Source: Halichondria panicea
Taxonomy: Eukaryota; Porifera; Demospongiae; Suberitida; Halichondriidae
DNA length: 64,000 nucleotides
NCBI RefSeq assembly: GCF_963675165.1
Contig: NC_087380.1
Span: 3,587,803 to 3,651,802 of the forward strand
Direction of reading: 5' to 3'
Part shown: piece by piece, positions 33,554 to 45,946 of the stretch
How positions within the stretch are numbered: the first letter of the stretch is position 1
How the letters are laid out: each line of letters starts with the position of its first letter
The notes under the pieces: model-generated
The model's input: the letters and a program-made list of their open reading frames with translations, nothing else
Database searches by the model: none
What the model was told of the DNA's origin: nothing
Program-made: the position numbers and the translations under genes

Positions 33554-36500
33554 CTAGACATCTTTATTAGTGAGAGTTGTTGTCTTGTCCACAATCACGT
33601 CCATTTTTTCGTCATCCTTAGAGTCCACTAGATTACTGAGGTCCTCTGTAGCATTACTATCATGCTTAAGATCGACCTTAGTGTCCAGTGAATCAGCAAC
33701 AGCCTCCTTCACATAAAAATACAATCAGTTGTAATATTAGACAGGTTGTAATTGTCCCACCATTACGTCATCAGCCTCATTTGCTAGTTCCATCTTGGTT
33801 TCAGTGATAGGAAGCTGAGAGCACTGTGACTGCTCCGAATGCTCAGATAGGGGCAGCGTTATTCTGCTTGGGAGAGTGGATTTTAGGGTGCTTGTGTCTG
33901 CAAAAATTTGGTGTTCAATTAGCTACTGTGCATGAGGTGCTTAATTATTCTACATCAAAAATCTACCTTTTGAGCTTTCACTTGTAAGGTTAGACATTCC
34001 AGTCTGCAGTAAAGAAGAGCATGTTAAAATTTATCCAAGGCGATTTAACACTTACATTATCATATCTTGAAATTGTAGAAGGACGGAACAACTTCATGCA
34101 CCAGTAGTTGATCTTTTGCTTCACCTTTGTACAAAATGGTGCAGCAATTATAAATATACTATTCACCGTACCTGATCATTCCTTATAACATGGAAGAACA
34201 AAACAGCCACTCCCTATATAAAATTATTAAGTATCAAGTCAATGATAACACTAGAGTTGTCACTTCACCTGGAGTGAATTGAGGATGGTGAATATCCAGA
34301 CGAAAGCTGAAGTGTTTCTGACGAGTGTGAGCAGTCCAAATGCCCATGTGAGGCCCAGCAGGGGCTGGAGAACAACTACGCCCTGCAGTAGAGACCTGCA
34401 ATATATTTATGAGCTAGCACATGCAGTAATATAGCATTATTGCTTAACTTGACAAGTTCAAAATTACTCTCCTCCTTTTCCATTCGCTTAGCAGCACTTT
34501 TTTTGTTCTTCCAAAGCGACTTCAAAACGAATACCAAAAAAACGATGTTGATCTGAGAGTGTTGATAGTGTATAGATCACAAGTATAATAGATTGTGGTG
34601 TACACTCACCACAATAACTGCCAGCATTGGAGCAACAAAACCAAAGATTGTCCCATCCCGAGTTGTCAACCAGCAGCTGCATCCACAACAGAGTCATGAG
34701 AAAATACAGACTACCAATCACTCACAATTCTGATTGTTCAGTTTCTGCTATACCATAGTAGCGCCACCTAACGGCCACAGTGACTAACACAAAGGGCAGG
34801 GGAAGTACTAAAGGGAATATGTAGTATATATACACATGCAGTCATAGCAACAATTGGCGTTACTTACAGTATCCAAGCATAAGAAAAAACCACCACTTCC
34901 TTGTTACTGCACTGAACACGGCCACCAACAATAGATAGAGCATGACTCCCTCACACAACATCCAACAGAACACTGCCAGGAATAGGTAATGAAGGAGGGC
35001 AGTCACAAAGGCACAGCCAACCTAAGAGAAGAAAAGACTTTCTGATAACGAACTTTATTGGCTTGGCCATTGCCTGTTACCCTATTTCCAACTGCAGTGT
35101 CAATTCCAACAATAAACACTAAGAAAGCCAATAACAAAGAAATGGAGAAGTTGAGATGAACAAAGTAGTGGACTTTATTGAAGAGTTGTTTTCTGCATGT
35201 GTGTAAAAGATATGGCGTGTAATTTGAGTCAGTATTGTGCCGGGGCAAAAAGGTTTTACTGGGACATTTGCCGGGAAAATTGCCGTGGCAAAACGGTTTG
35301 GCTCGCTAAATACCGGGACGATTGCCGCGGCAAAAATCAAAATTTTGTGGATGGGTAAATTCCGCTCCAGAATGTTTGCCACCGCAAAAACATTTACCAG
35401 GCCAGTTGCCGCAGACTTTCTGTCTGCTAAAGAGTTGTACTTCACCATTGTTTTCCTGTCTCTCCTCCTTCCCTCATTAATCCCGATTATATATTGATTG
35501 GGTGTACAGTTTTTGTTGTTCACTTTTATAAAACAAAGAAACGATTATAACTATAAATCAATACACTTGATAAACACAACTTCTTTGTTGGGTCACAGAG
35601 ATAAATGTTTTGCTTCAGATATGATACTCTTGCCAGTAAACGGAGTCCATGGTGGTTTGAGCTGTGCCAGTAAATGCAATCCATGGTGGTTTGAGCTGTA
35701 CAAGACTACATTATCTACTTGTTAACTCTCTGAAAGCTGAAAGGCAGCCAATAACGAAATCACAACATCCATAGCACAATAATGTACACCACGAGGCAGA
35801 TCAGGTGCACATCACGTGATGATTAGATCTGGCCTGGTAAATATTTTTGCCGTGGCAAAAGGCCCGGTAAATATTTTTGCCACAGTAAATGGCTCAGTAA
35901 ACATTCTGGAGCGGTATTTACCTACCCATCCAAAAAATGTTGCTTTTTGCCGGGGCAATCGTCCCGGTATTTAGCAAACCAAACTTTTTTGCCGCGGCAA
36001 ATGTCCCAGTAAAACCTTTTTGCCCCGGCAAAATAACCGGCACAATACTGACTCAAATTACACGCCATAAAAAGATATCTTTTTATCTAATATAAATCTT
36101 AGTCACACCACATTTTTAGTAGAACACTATATATACACTCTATAGTGTGTAAGCTGACAACCACAGTATATTATTTTGTAAGGCCCACATGTATGGTATA
36201 TGACAGTACGAGCTCACACACACCCTTGAGCAAGGAAAAAGATGACAGCTACTATGAGACAGACCACAGAGATAGAGCAGCCGGCATAGGAAACAACATC
36301 AAGAATTTTGCGTTCAACAAGAGAACTATTCTGTTAGCAAAAAAATGCATAATTGAATATGGAGTGCATTGATACCTTTGGTCCTCCCAGATCCACTAAG
36401 ACAGCAAAGCTAGTGAGATGAGTACTAGAACACTGAACAGTAGTTGTGGATCCCTCAGTAGCATTGTCGATAGTTGATACTCCATCACTGATCCAGCCAC

Positions 36501-39500
36501 CATTGCCAACTCTGCATGCTTCACAATAAATAGTCAGACTGTGTTAATTTTGCAACATACGGCTCAGAGAAGTTCCAGAACACGCAGCGATAATTTTCTG
36601 GATTTTCAACCTATAATTTAAAGTGGAGTCAATATAATCTTATTATGGCACATAAAATTTGACTCAGTTGCTCACTTCATTGAAAGTGAAGTTGAGAGAC
36701 AAAGGGGATTGTTGGAGTGTCTGGGAGGGTGGACCATTCCCCTGCTCCCCTACCTGAGATGAGATGACAACTGATGCCCCCTGGATGGTATTACTGAGAC
36801 CACCAGTGGGGGTAGGCAGAAACGAGCCAAGGTTTTGGAAGAGAATGAAAACAATTGGGATAGCTATAAAGCCAAACTCATAAGTGCATATTTAATGATA
36901 ACTTCCAAATTTACTGTACCAGTGTTTTTTTGTTCGTCCAGTCTTTCTGCCAACAATGCTGAGGATATCCGAATAGCGGCAGGTACCAGAGTGGATGAGT
37001 TTGTGTAATTGACCAAATCTTCTATTTGAGGAAAAGTGATGTCTTCCGTGATGTCTTTGGAGATGTTGCTCAAACTTGAAGAAATGGCTGTGTCCATTAA
37101 TGAGCAGTGAACATCATAACTATACCCTCTTACCAATGTTAGGCCTGGACACTCTAACTGGCTCAATGGTTCCATTAGCATTCTGTGACCTAGCCAACAG
37201 AACACCCAGTCTCTCAGCATTGTCCAGCAACACTTGACTTCCTGCATCAGTCTATATTACATAGAAAGAGAAAGTCTTTAGCATAACACTCTAATTTGAT
37301 ACTATAGACTTACAGACTGTAAGTCATTCCATCCGTGGGAGTTGTTTATCTCCAACACATTGTTCAGAACATCCACTATAAGCTGGGGAAAACATTCTAC
37401 TGGTTAAATTTGCTTCCTGTGTGATGGTATAGATCTACCTTCATGTAAAACAGCGATCTTTGCTACGTATATAGGATATACCACACCTACGAGGAGGATA
37501 TGCACTCTGACATATCCTCCACTACTGTGGATACTCCGAGGGATATATAACCACGGTAGCAAGATACGGGGTCTGGATAAGTGTAGTATTATATCTGACT
37601 TATATATACCATGTGACCGCAGCACTATATAAAAGGATCTCCCTCTAGCAACAATCCAATACACGATGCATATTGCGGCAAAAGAGCGGGACTATACCGG
37701 ATTTTGCAGCCATCAACCATCTTATAAGCAACAAATCGACTCGTACAGATGCTCAGGAGCTTCCTAAGTCTGAGCATTCCGTGGCGGATCTAGGATTCTT
37801 GAAAGGGGGGTTCCAGTGGCTCGTCACTTGTTTGAAACAGTGAGCATGCGCTTGACCTAAAAAAAGGTTTTCACTTTCTTCAAACAGTCAGCATGCGCTA
37901 GAGAGTTTTTAGCCTTTTAGTTTGTAAAACTGCTCAAACAAAGCTTTGCAGAACTTACAAGAAATAAAGATAAGTGATAAGTGCTAGTAATAAAGGAAAA
38001 CCGTCTTGCTAACTAGTTGCTTAAGTGCCTCCCACCCACTTATGTCTCAGAGGGGGGGTTCAATTGGACCCGAAGAACCCCCTCTGAATCCGCCACTGGC
38101 ATTGTGCATTCAACGTCTTTTGCTGCAGATGCAAGCTCTTCTTGGCAAAAATGTACATGGGTCGAGGCTTAGCACGCAATCTATATTGTTGTAGAGCAGA
38201 TTCTGCTGTTGCTTTAGAGTCTTAGTACCGTTAAGCAAGGCTCCTTTCTGTTCTTGGACAAATGAAAAATATTGTGCCCTGGGGCTGTTGACCAATGAAA
38301 TTAATTAGTGGTGACGTAAGTGTGGTATAAATGATTATACTGTTATAATTATATAGCAATGCAGTATATACTCCAGATATACACTACCTTTTCTCGCCTA
38401 CCTCATTAGCGTCCGTGGTGGTGGACTCCTCTTGTAGTGCACTGATCACCAGACTTAGCACTTGATTGGTGGCATTTAGGGAGGAGGGAAGCAATGAGAT
38501 CGCGTTTGGCTGAGTTATGGCGGCCAGTTGCATGGTGAGATTAGCTGCTTGCTCTACTAGCTCCTCGCTTGAAGTACTGGTTACCTATACACAACAATCA
38601 AGATCATTGTATGTAACTATTTGGGCACAAATCAAAATAATTATCTGTTTGTATTGTTTAGATACCTGCTCAAGAATACTAACAAACTCCATGTTTTTAC
38701 ATTGTAGTACATCAGGGTCAGCCCATACACCTTCACTGTTACAGTAGCGAGTGGCTTGTCCTATATAAACATTACAATACTCGGTAAATAATATAATAGC
38801 AAAAGTTACAGCTGTCTTTTTGGCTTACCGCTAACGTCTGTGCCTAGCTGATGAGGACATATTCCTTGTACAGTCACATTTCTTCCAGTTTCAGGCCATT
38901 CGACATCCCAGATGGAGTCACGACCAGGTGGACAAGTAGTAGTACGTACTGCATTGAACATCGAAAGTAACAATATCAAATAACAATGCCATTCACTTTA
39001 CCTTGATCATTTGGCAGTGTTGTTCCAATGATAGCAGCACCATCACTGATAAGGAAAGGAACAGAGTAGTAAGCAATAACTTCAATTGTGTAGCGAGTGG
39101 AAGGTTCAAGGATGGAGGGTATAGCGAATCTTTGCTGTGGTGTACTGGGACTGAATGGTAGAAGATCACTAGACGATGGGTCTCCAGTCCTCCCCCAACT
39201 GATGTTGAAATCCATGACGATGACGTCAGGTTGTGTTGCAAGTGCTGGGAGTGTCCATGACAATACCAGATGAGTGTCAATAGATAAGGAAACTATCAGG
39301 TTAACTGGTCTTCCATCAGCTGCATATAATACGATAAACGATAAAATACGGTTCTGTAGTACTGTTGTGTAGTCTAACAAGGCGTTATAGATGCAGCGAG
39401 CATAATTATTGCTCAATTCAGTACAAGCATAATCATGAAGATATCTCTTACCTTTAGTTGCTGAATTGAAAATGTGAGCATCAGCGTCATCAACAGGAGT

Positions 39501-42500
39501 AGTGCCGCCTGTGAACTCATTCACAGCATACACCCTCAAAATATACTGACTGTTTGGAATCAGTTGTCTGATAGTGAAGCTAAGCATGTTGTTGCCCCTA
39601 GACACTGTGCTTACAGTGGAAATTGTGGAATTAGCACAGTCATTCCTGCAAAGGATGTAGCGATACTCAGCTATAGGGATATTATTTTCTGCTGGAATGA
39701 TGAATGTGATTTCCACTGCACGCAAGGAAATGAGGCTGCTAGTGATAGCAGTATGGTTAATTGATTCAGGGACATCTGTATGTGTGTGTATGGAGTCATA
39801 GAATCGATTATCCGGCTAATTTCTGAACAGGGTCAAAGTTCTACTATAATCAGGCATGTCCCTTATGTGCGCACCATTACCATGGCTATGGGCGTGGTTA
39901 TCATTTGTGCATGCGATCATGTGCCCCGCTATTTTATCAGTTGAGTGGGTGGACATGTACAAACTATAGGCATGGTTTATCCACTCGATTATCTGGTATA
40001 TTCCAAACAGACACAATTGTTATAGTTACAATTATGTAACAATTTAGAGAACTCTATATACATAACGAATGTGCAACAGAGAGCCAACGATGTCGACCTA
40101 ACCAATGACCAATGAAGATGCTGACAGAATACATTTTTAGTCAATTGTAATTACTGAAGTTATGCCAAGAATTAACACGAGTGTGTCGCAAAGATAAGAC
40201 TATAGGAGTGAAGATGGGGATGGTGATAATATATCGTGGTTACTAAAGAGTTTATTTGTTTGAGGTATGTGTTAAGCCCTTTCGTGGCATTGCACTTACA
40301 GTAACTGAATACTCGCACTTCTCTCTGCTCAGTTGATAGCCCACAAGGACCTGGATCATTGCTCAGTCGACAGCTGTAAGTTCCTTCGTCACCTATGTCC
40401 ACACTCGACACAATCAGTGATCCAGTGGCCATACTCCCATCAGGAGCTGTGATTTCTAACGGAACCATATTGTCATCAGTAGTGCAGTTTAGTTCAAGTG
40501 TCTCCCCAACAAATGCACAGACAGCTATATTCTCAAGTCCCACCTGGTTGTTCAACCTGAGAATCATCACAGCAATAATTATATTAGAATGATTTGCTCC
40601 TGGTAATGTCGAAGGCTATATAATTATGTTAGCAGAATACCTAGAGCAGCCATCGTATATCAGGGGTGCAGAGAAAAATTCATCAGCAGTTCGAGCAGTG
40701 AAAGTGACAGCATCTCTGTCTGTATAGTGGAGTTTACCAATCAAACAATGGAGTGAATAATTATGTAGCTATAGCAGCAAATTCATGGAAGTCTGACACA
40801 TGAAAATCTCCAATGATTTTCACTTACAGGCAATCACGGAGGCAACGGTTTCTGAAGAATGGTCCAAGTATGTAGTGTTACAAGTGTAGCTGTCGTTAGC
40901 GCCAGAAATGAGCAGAGGTGACGTGGACACGACTATACCAGCACCATTCCGCCACTCGTAAACTGATACCTCAAAGGTACTCCGTCTGGTGCAGTTCAAC
41001 GTTACGACATGTCCTTCTGGAATGCAAACAGTACACCCAACAGGGACAACATCACCAATCCGTGATAACTCAGTGGGAGAGCACACCCGAACGGCACCTA
41101 TATTACAAGACAACATACAATCATACATCTGTAACTCTGGCAGACAGGGTTAGGTATGCAAACGCCCAATAGGAATGTACGACATACAAATTCTGACGTT
41201 TGAAGTTGCCATGTCTGATCCAAATGTGTTGTTTGCCCAACAAGTCCAAGCTCCGACCACAGCCCGGTAAGCTGCCCTCCTTGCTGCCTCAAGAGAGTCA
41301 AATAAAGGAGCAAATGTTGCATTAAACAGTTGAAAGTCCAATTGAATTGCACCCTGCCGACGACCCACAGTTGGAGTTGTAAGTATCGGTACCGGAAAGA
41401 AATATTGTGACATCAACACCATACGTTGCACAGACGTAGAAAAAAAGTCTATGTTATCCATAATGTTTGGAGAAGCGGTATTTAATTCTGAGTAGAGTAA
41501 GTCCCCATCGAGTGACCATGAACGGAATGGAACAGGAAAGGCTCGTGATACATTCAGGACATTGTCTGATTCAGCATTGACTATTTGGCAGAGAACAGTA
41601 ACAGTTCCTCGGAAGTTTGGGTCAATGCAAAAATCAGATCCTATCTTGTACTCGATATCAGCTGTGAGTTCCGTTGTACCAGCTATACTAAAAGGATCTG
41701 CAAAACAAATTTTGTGTATAAGAATTCTCACATGAGACAGACTAATAACAGACTGCCGTTAGCGCGAAATTTTTGAGGAGTTCAGTGCTCTAGATAGCGT
41801 CCGGTCACCGAACAATTTCCGGTCAATAATTGCAATTGTGTAAGCTTGTCTGGGCATTCGCGGTCAGTTTTCCTAGCGTGAAAATTTATTAATATTAAAT
41901 TGGTAAAATGGAGAGAAACCGAGCTACAGCTAGTGATATAAGTACTGATGATGCATCTAGTAGTAGTAGTAGTAGCTCTACATATTATTTTGTGTTCCTA
42001 AGAGAAGAGCAGTGTCTACAAAAACAGTAGATAAGTGGATTATCGAACATGAAAAGGCTCTGAACACTTTAACCTGGCTCAGTGGAATATGAACAATCCG
42101 ATTGTTTGGATAGCCTTCTTCGCATCAGAATCGAAGGACCCCCCCCTAGAGCAGTGGACTAGTGAGAATGCAGTAAAGCTTTGGTGGGGAGACAAGACTC
42201 GCCGAGTAAACCGCAGTGAGCCCAGTACCAGTTCTGGTGTTTCCAGTAGCCAAGTAGCATCTCAAAGTAAGCCACCCACATGGACACTCGACGACTGGGA
42301 CACTTGGCTAGACTCAGACTGATCTTTATTATTATGTGTTTAGCTTAGTTTGTTATTTCTAGCAGACTGATGATTACATTTTTTTAAGCTTGGTTCTATT
42401 AAAAAAAATTTGTCCTGTCATTTCCTGCAATGCCCTTTCAATTAAGTACTTGTCAGGACATTTTGTCCTACTAATTAAAAATTATCTAGAGCACTGGGAG

Positions 42501-43376
42501 TTAGCAATCTTCCACGAAAATTAGCCACGAAATTGCTTAGCTAAATAAACGGAAGACACAACGTCATGATTCTAGAGGAAGTTTAAAATTTCGCGCTATA
42601 CAGTATTTCATGACCATGCACCTAGTTAATATGCATGTGATGCTTAAACCAAAACTTACTGTTGTCAGTAGCAACGTTAAGAATAGGAGGACCTCCAATA
42701 ACTTGCAGGGAGGTATTAGCCAAATGACACTCTTTAAATTCTGTACCACGGGAAACGCAAACTTCACAAATGTACAAGCCGTTGGAAGTTAATGAAGCGC
42801 CTACACCGAACGTTGTCGTTATATTGAGCCATTCATTAAATTCTCCACCGATTTGCTGACTCTGTTCAGAAAGTATCTGATTAAGAGTGGCTCCTGGATG
42901 AGACTCTCCTATAGGAAAGGAAAGTATAGTGTGTATAAATATATACATACAGCTAAAGCCTAAAGCTCATGCGTGTGTAGTGTGTTCCAGTCCATATACT
43001 ATACATGCAACGATCAAATGTCATCGGAGTGATCATCTGCATACCTACTGTAGTTAGTATACTCACCAGTGAATATATCTTTACTCTGGAACAACCATCG
43101 GATCGATCCTCCAGGAAACCTCTGCAGCCAAGGCAGGCACCAGAAATTGGCATTGACATTCTCTTGTACAACAGCAAGAACTATAGGATCATCAATTACA
43201 ATTATTACTGACTCCAAAGTCAAAGCAGCAAATTCGAGAAGTTCGGGATTTTGACCTAGCTTCAATAGTTGGATCTCGGGGCCTGACAGTGTAATATTTC
43301 TTTCGCTAGCGCCTACGATGCCTGTCACTGCGACGATGCCAAGTACTAGGGTTAGTTGAAGAACCTTGGAGACCAT
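33554..43376 (-). CDS. Adhesion GPCR A2, complete (Ig-FN3-HormR-GAIN-7TM)
   Basis: Full-length inverted copy of A1; 29 exons, about 1544 aa if exon lengths equal those of A1. The 5' exons absent from A1 are 43067-43376 (signal peptide and start of an Ig-like domain), 42660-42908 (rest of that domain, Tyr-x-Cys motif) and 41188-41697 (a second Ig-like domain with a long insert); 40828-41097 is the next Ig. The last exon is 33554-33706. Order: Ig about 60-186, Ig 187-356, Ig 357-446, linker, Ig 473-558, FN3 559-666 and 667-772, HormR to 844, GAIN/GPS to 1148 (cleavage predicted L1135/T1136), 7TM to about 1413, acidic tail. I found no stop or frameshift. It is transcribed away from B2, with about 2.6 kb between start codons. 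Relative to A1 it has several replacements in the 40828-41097 Ig domain. Confidence 0.88.
35212..36068. mobile_element. Foldback element copy in A2 intron
   Basis: Inverted counterpart of 5199-6025 with ATGGCGTG...CACGCCAT ends. Flanks TAAAAGAT and AAAAAGAT give an 8-bp target duplication with one mismatch. Small indels distinguish the copies. Confidence 0.7.
37779..38098. mobile_element. CAGTGG-type MITE copy in A2 intron
   Basis: Counterpart of 3134-3455; flanked by GCATT on both sides. Confidence 0.75.
41759..42600. mobile_element. TIR element with ORF fragment in A2 intron 2
   Basis: Ends are inverted: TTAGCGCGAAATTTTTG and AAAATTTCGCGCTATA, about 840 bp. Inside, from ATG 41908 on the plus strand, runs a Ser-rich peptide, then after a frame change a segment with STKTVDKWI and ALNTLTWL, then a 77-aa ORF (42089-42322) ending in WTLDDWDTWLDSD. 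This looks like a decayed protein of a DNA transposon of unknown family rather than a host gene. Confidence 0.6.
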
Positions 43377-43809
43377 GGCTGAATGCAGATAGGGCAATGA
43401 ATAAATCTAGCTGAAAATGCAAGCTTATATCACTGAATTTGAAACAGAGCTATCACAAGGACATAGATGTGATAACTTGAACAGAAGTAGTGTTCAAGCT
43501 GGCGCTGTGCTAATGCCTCTCGCCATGTTTTTGCTTTCGCTCAAAAGTATTAGAGTGTTATATTAGTTTCTATAATGAATTTTATATTAAAGTTAGCTTA
43601 TCTATATAAAGTCACTGAGAAGAAAAGACTTATTTACATGCATCTATTGTTGTTATTTATTGTATTATGTGGCTTACCAGGACCTCAAGAAAGAAGAAAA
43701 TTGATTCTTCCAGGATCTGTAGTTCAGTGTATATATAATATCTAAGAAGAAAAGACCTGTGTACATGCATATTGTTATCTATATTGTTATATTTTCTGAG
43801 TATTGTACC

Positions 43810-44124
43810 TAACAAAAAGCTAGCGCTTTAGTGCAAAGCTAACTCATATGTTGAATAGAAAGTTTGTGCGGACAGATGATGCTATGAAAGATTCTGAAGA
43901 GACTGCAACAGCCTTCAATGTGAGTCAAACTAGCCATAACTCGAGAAAAAAGCTTTAGTTTGCTAATCCACAAATCAAATCCAAGAGAACGTGGCTAGAA
44001 GCCTATAGAAGCTGTTAGCTTTTGTCGCATTGCAACCGTTGAGCAGTTACAGCTGGAACAGACACACAGACACACAGTCAGCTTTACCGTATCCCTTGTG
44101 CGGCTACGCCTCGAGGCATAATAA
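43810..44124 (-). mobile_element. Diverged ATGCCTCG-family MITE fragment
   Basis: On the minus strand it begins TTATTATGCCTCGAGGCGTA and continues with TG-rich sequence and CTTCTATAGGCTTCTAG as in 20335-20864, at lower identity. The far inverted end is not evident. Confidence 0.5.
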
Positions 44125-44559
44125 GAACAATCTAGTAGGCAATAACCAAATAAGGACGCCAAAACAGGACGTAACATGACAGCACATCAGCACTTGTCTT
44201 ACTTCTTCACAATAATTGAGTGTTTCTTGGGAACCTGATACCACTAACAAGGCTAAATGTTTACACAGTTACTCTCCATATCCATTACATAATATTGTAC
44301 TTAACATAATATACTGAAATCATACCCCAAGCCCACAATGGTATCCTCAAAGCAAAATGTGCTGCAGCAGGTGCTTCTACTGACTCACTACTCAGCTATG
44401 TTTAGCAAAGATGAAGTTTAAGGAGCCCTTACAGACAGCGTTTGGTAAATTGTAGTGATGGACTTGCGTAAATAACTTCTTGAATGTCGAGTCTAAACTA
44501 TAGTCATAAAATCATCTCACTTTCATCAGCCTTAGACATTCTTACGATTAAATTTTGTG

Positions 44560-44740
44560 ATCATGTCAGTGTCAGTGCTTGCCAAATTATCAAGAATTGA
44601 AAGCCAAAATATTTATGTCAGTATCCGAGGAATTATCAACATTATCAAGAATTGAAAACCAAAATATTTATGTCAGTATCCGAGGAATTATCAACATTAT
44701 CAAGAATTGAAAGCCAAAATATTTATATTATGTCAGTGTC
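44560..44740. repeat. About 60-bp tandem repeat (B2 upstream)
   Basis: Three to four units of TATTTATGTCAGTATCCGAG...ATTATCAAGAATTGAAARCC, two of them nearly identical; expanded relative to 9360-9492. Confidence 0.7.
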
Positions 44741-45616
44741 CGAGGACAAACATACATGCGTCACATTCATTGTTTACAATAGATGTACGCATGCATATAA
44801 TTATAGGTGGATTAATGTATATAGCCCACCAGGGGGTCTGTTTGTCTCTGCTCTGTATATGGCATCACTACCATAGCAACCATATATTGCACTGCATTAT
44901 ATGGCACTAATGCACTGCAGGGATTATAATGCTTTTGGACTTATGCCCCACTGTCCCACCCAATAACTCATTAATTTGGGTCCCTTTTATAGGCTACTAT
45001 ACCCACTACCTTTTTCCATTAGTTGTGGGAACGAAACCTAAGAATTTACTCTGGAATTCATGTATTCACTAAAATTCACTCAAAACACATGTCTTTTATT
45101 AGGGAAAAAACTTGACCAATCAGAAGAGTTTGACGATATTGGGCAACAACTTAGTTATTGCAAGTGCCCTCTGCGGCCCTCGGGCATTATGTCATCCAGT
45201 GCAATATACGGCATGTTGCACTCGTGCTAGACAATAACTAATACATAAAGCACTACAGCCACGTGGCCCGAGTACCATATTTTGTATGCTCCATGCAAGC
45301 TCTCTGCTGTAATACTAATCATCAGATCTAGCTTATAGAGTGCATGTCTAATTAGCTTATACACTGCTATACAATTTGCACAGCACTCCACCCGTTGTGA
45401 GACATTCTATAGAACCACTGCCTACGGGCTCTCTGCTGTAATACTAATCATCAGTGCATGTCTAATTAGCACATACACTATGACACTACACAATTTGCAC
45501 AGCACTCCAGGACCACGGACCACGATTGTGAGACATTCTATAGAACCACTGCAGACAGTTTAGCACTATACTTCAGGGCTTTATGTAAGTTAGACGTTGT
45601 TGAAAAGATAATTATA

Positions 45617-45807
45617 CAGTAGAACCTCCGTTAACAACCACCTCCGAATAAAGGCCAGCTGCTATATAACGGCCAGGCACCCAGGTCCTAAATGAACAGT
45701 TTGTGTACAAAACAACCTCTCAACAAAGGCCACCTCTGTATAAAGCTTAATTAAGGCCAAAACATTGTTCCCCAAAGGTGTCTGCATGTTATAGAGAGGT
45801 TCCACTG
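45617..45807. mobile_element. Tigger/pogo-like MITE, B2 copy
   Basis: Same insertion as 10351-10552, with CAGTAGAACCTC / GAGGTTCCACTG ends and TA flanks, differing in internal repeats. Confidence 0.75.
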
Positions 45808-45877
45808 TATCTATACAATAATGTGTGGCTTATAAAACGTTCAGATTTGTGAGGTTGATAGAAGTAGCGAGAGTTAG

Positions 45878-45887
45878 TATATAAATA
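45878..45887 (+). promoter_or_regulatory. TATA-box candidate for B2
   Basis: TATATAAATA 60 bp before the B2 start codon, as in B1. Confidence 0.45.
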
Positions 45888-45946
45888 GCAATCCAACTGC
45901 ATGTACACATACATGCATGGACATAATTATTATATCATACTACAGA

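Larger units (their letters stand above)
33269..41159. repeat. Right arm of long inverted duplication (A2 arm)
   Basis: Reverse complement of 1-7974. Divergence by eye is low: 1 change in the 154-nt TM3 exon and 8 in the 270-nt Ig exon. Similarity continues to the window-limited edge at 41159, beyond which A2 carries its first three exons. Confidence 0.9.
43377..45877. other. Divergent intergenic region A2 / B2
   Basis: No supported gene. Should hold both promoters of the divergent pair. Contains a diverged repeat at 43490-43790, a MITE fragment at 43810-44124, the start of the direct duplication (about 44497), the tandem repeat at 44560-44740, the 130-bp duplication (about 45298-45552) and the Tigger-like MITE (45617-45807). 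Confidence 0.65.

Noticed and set aside
42089-42322. 77-aa plus-strand ORF as an independent small gene
   Set aside because: It lies between transposon-like inverted ends, is preceded by frame-shifted coding relics, and is inside an A2 intron.
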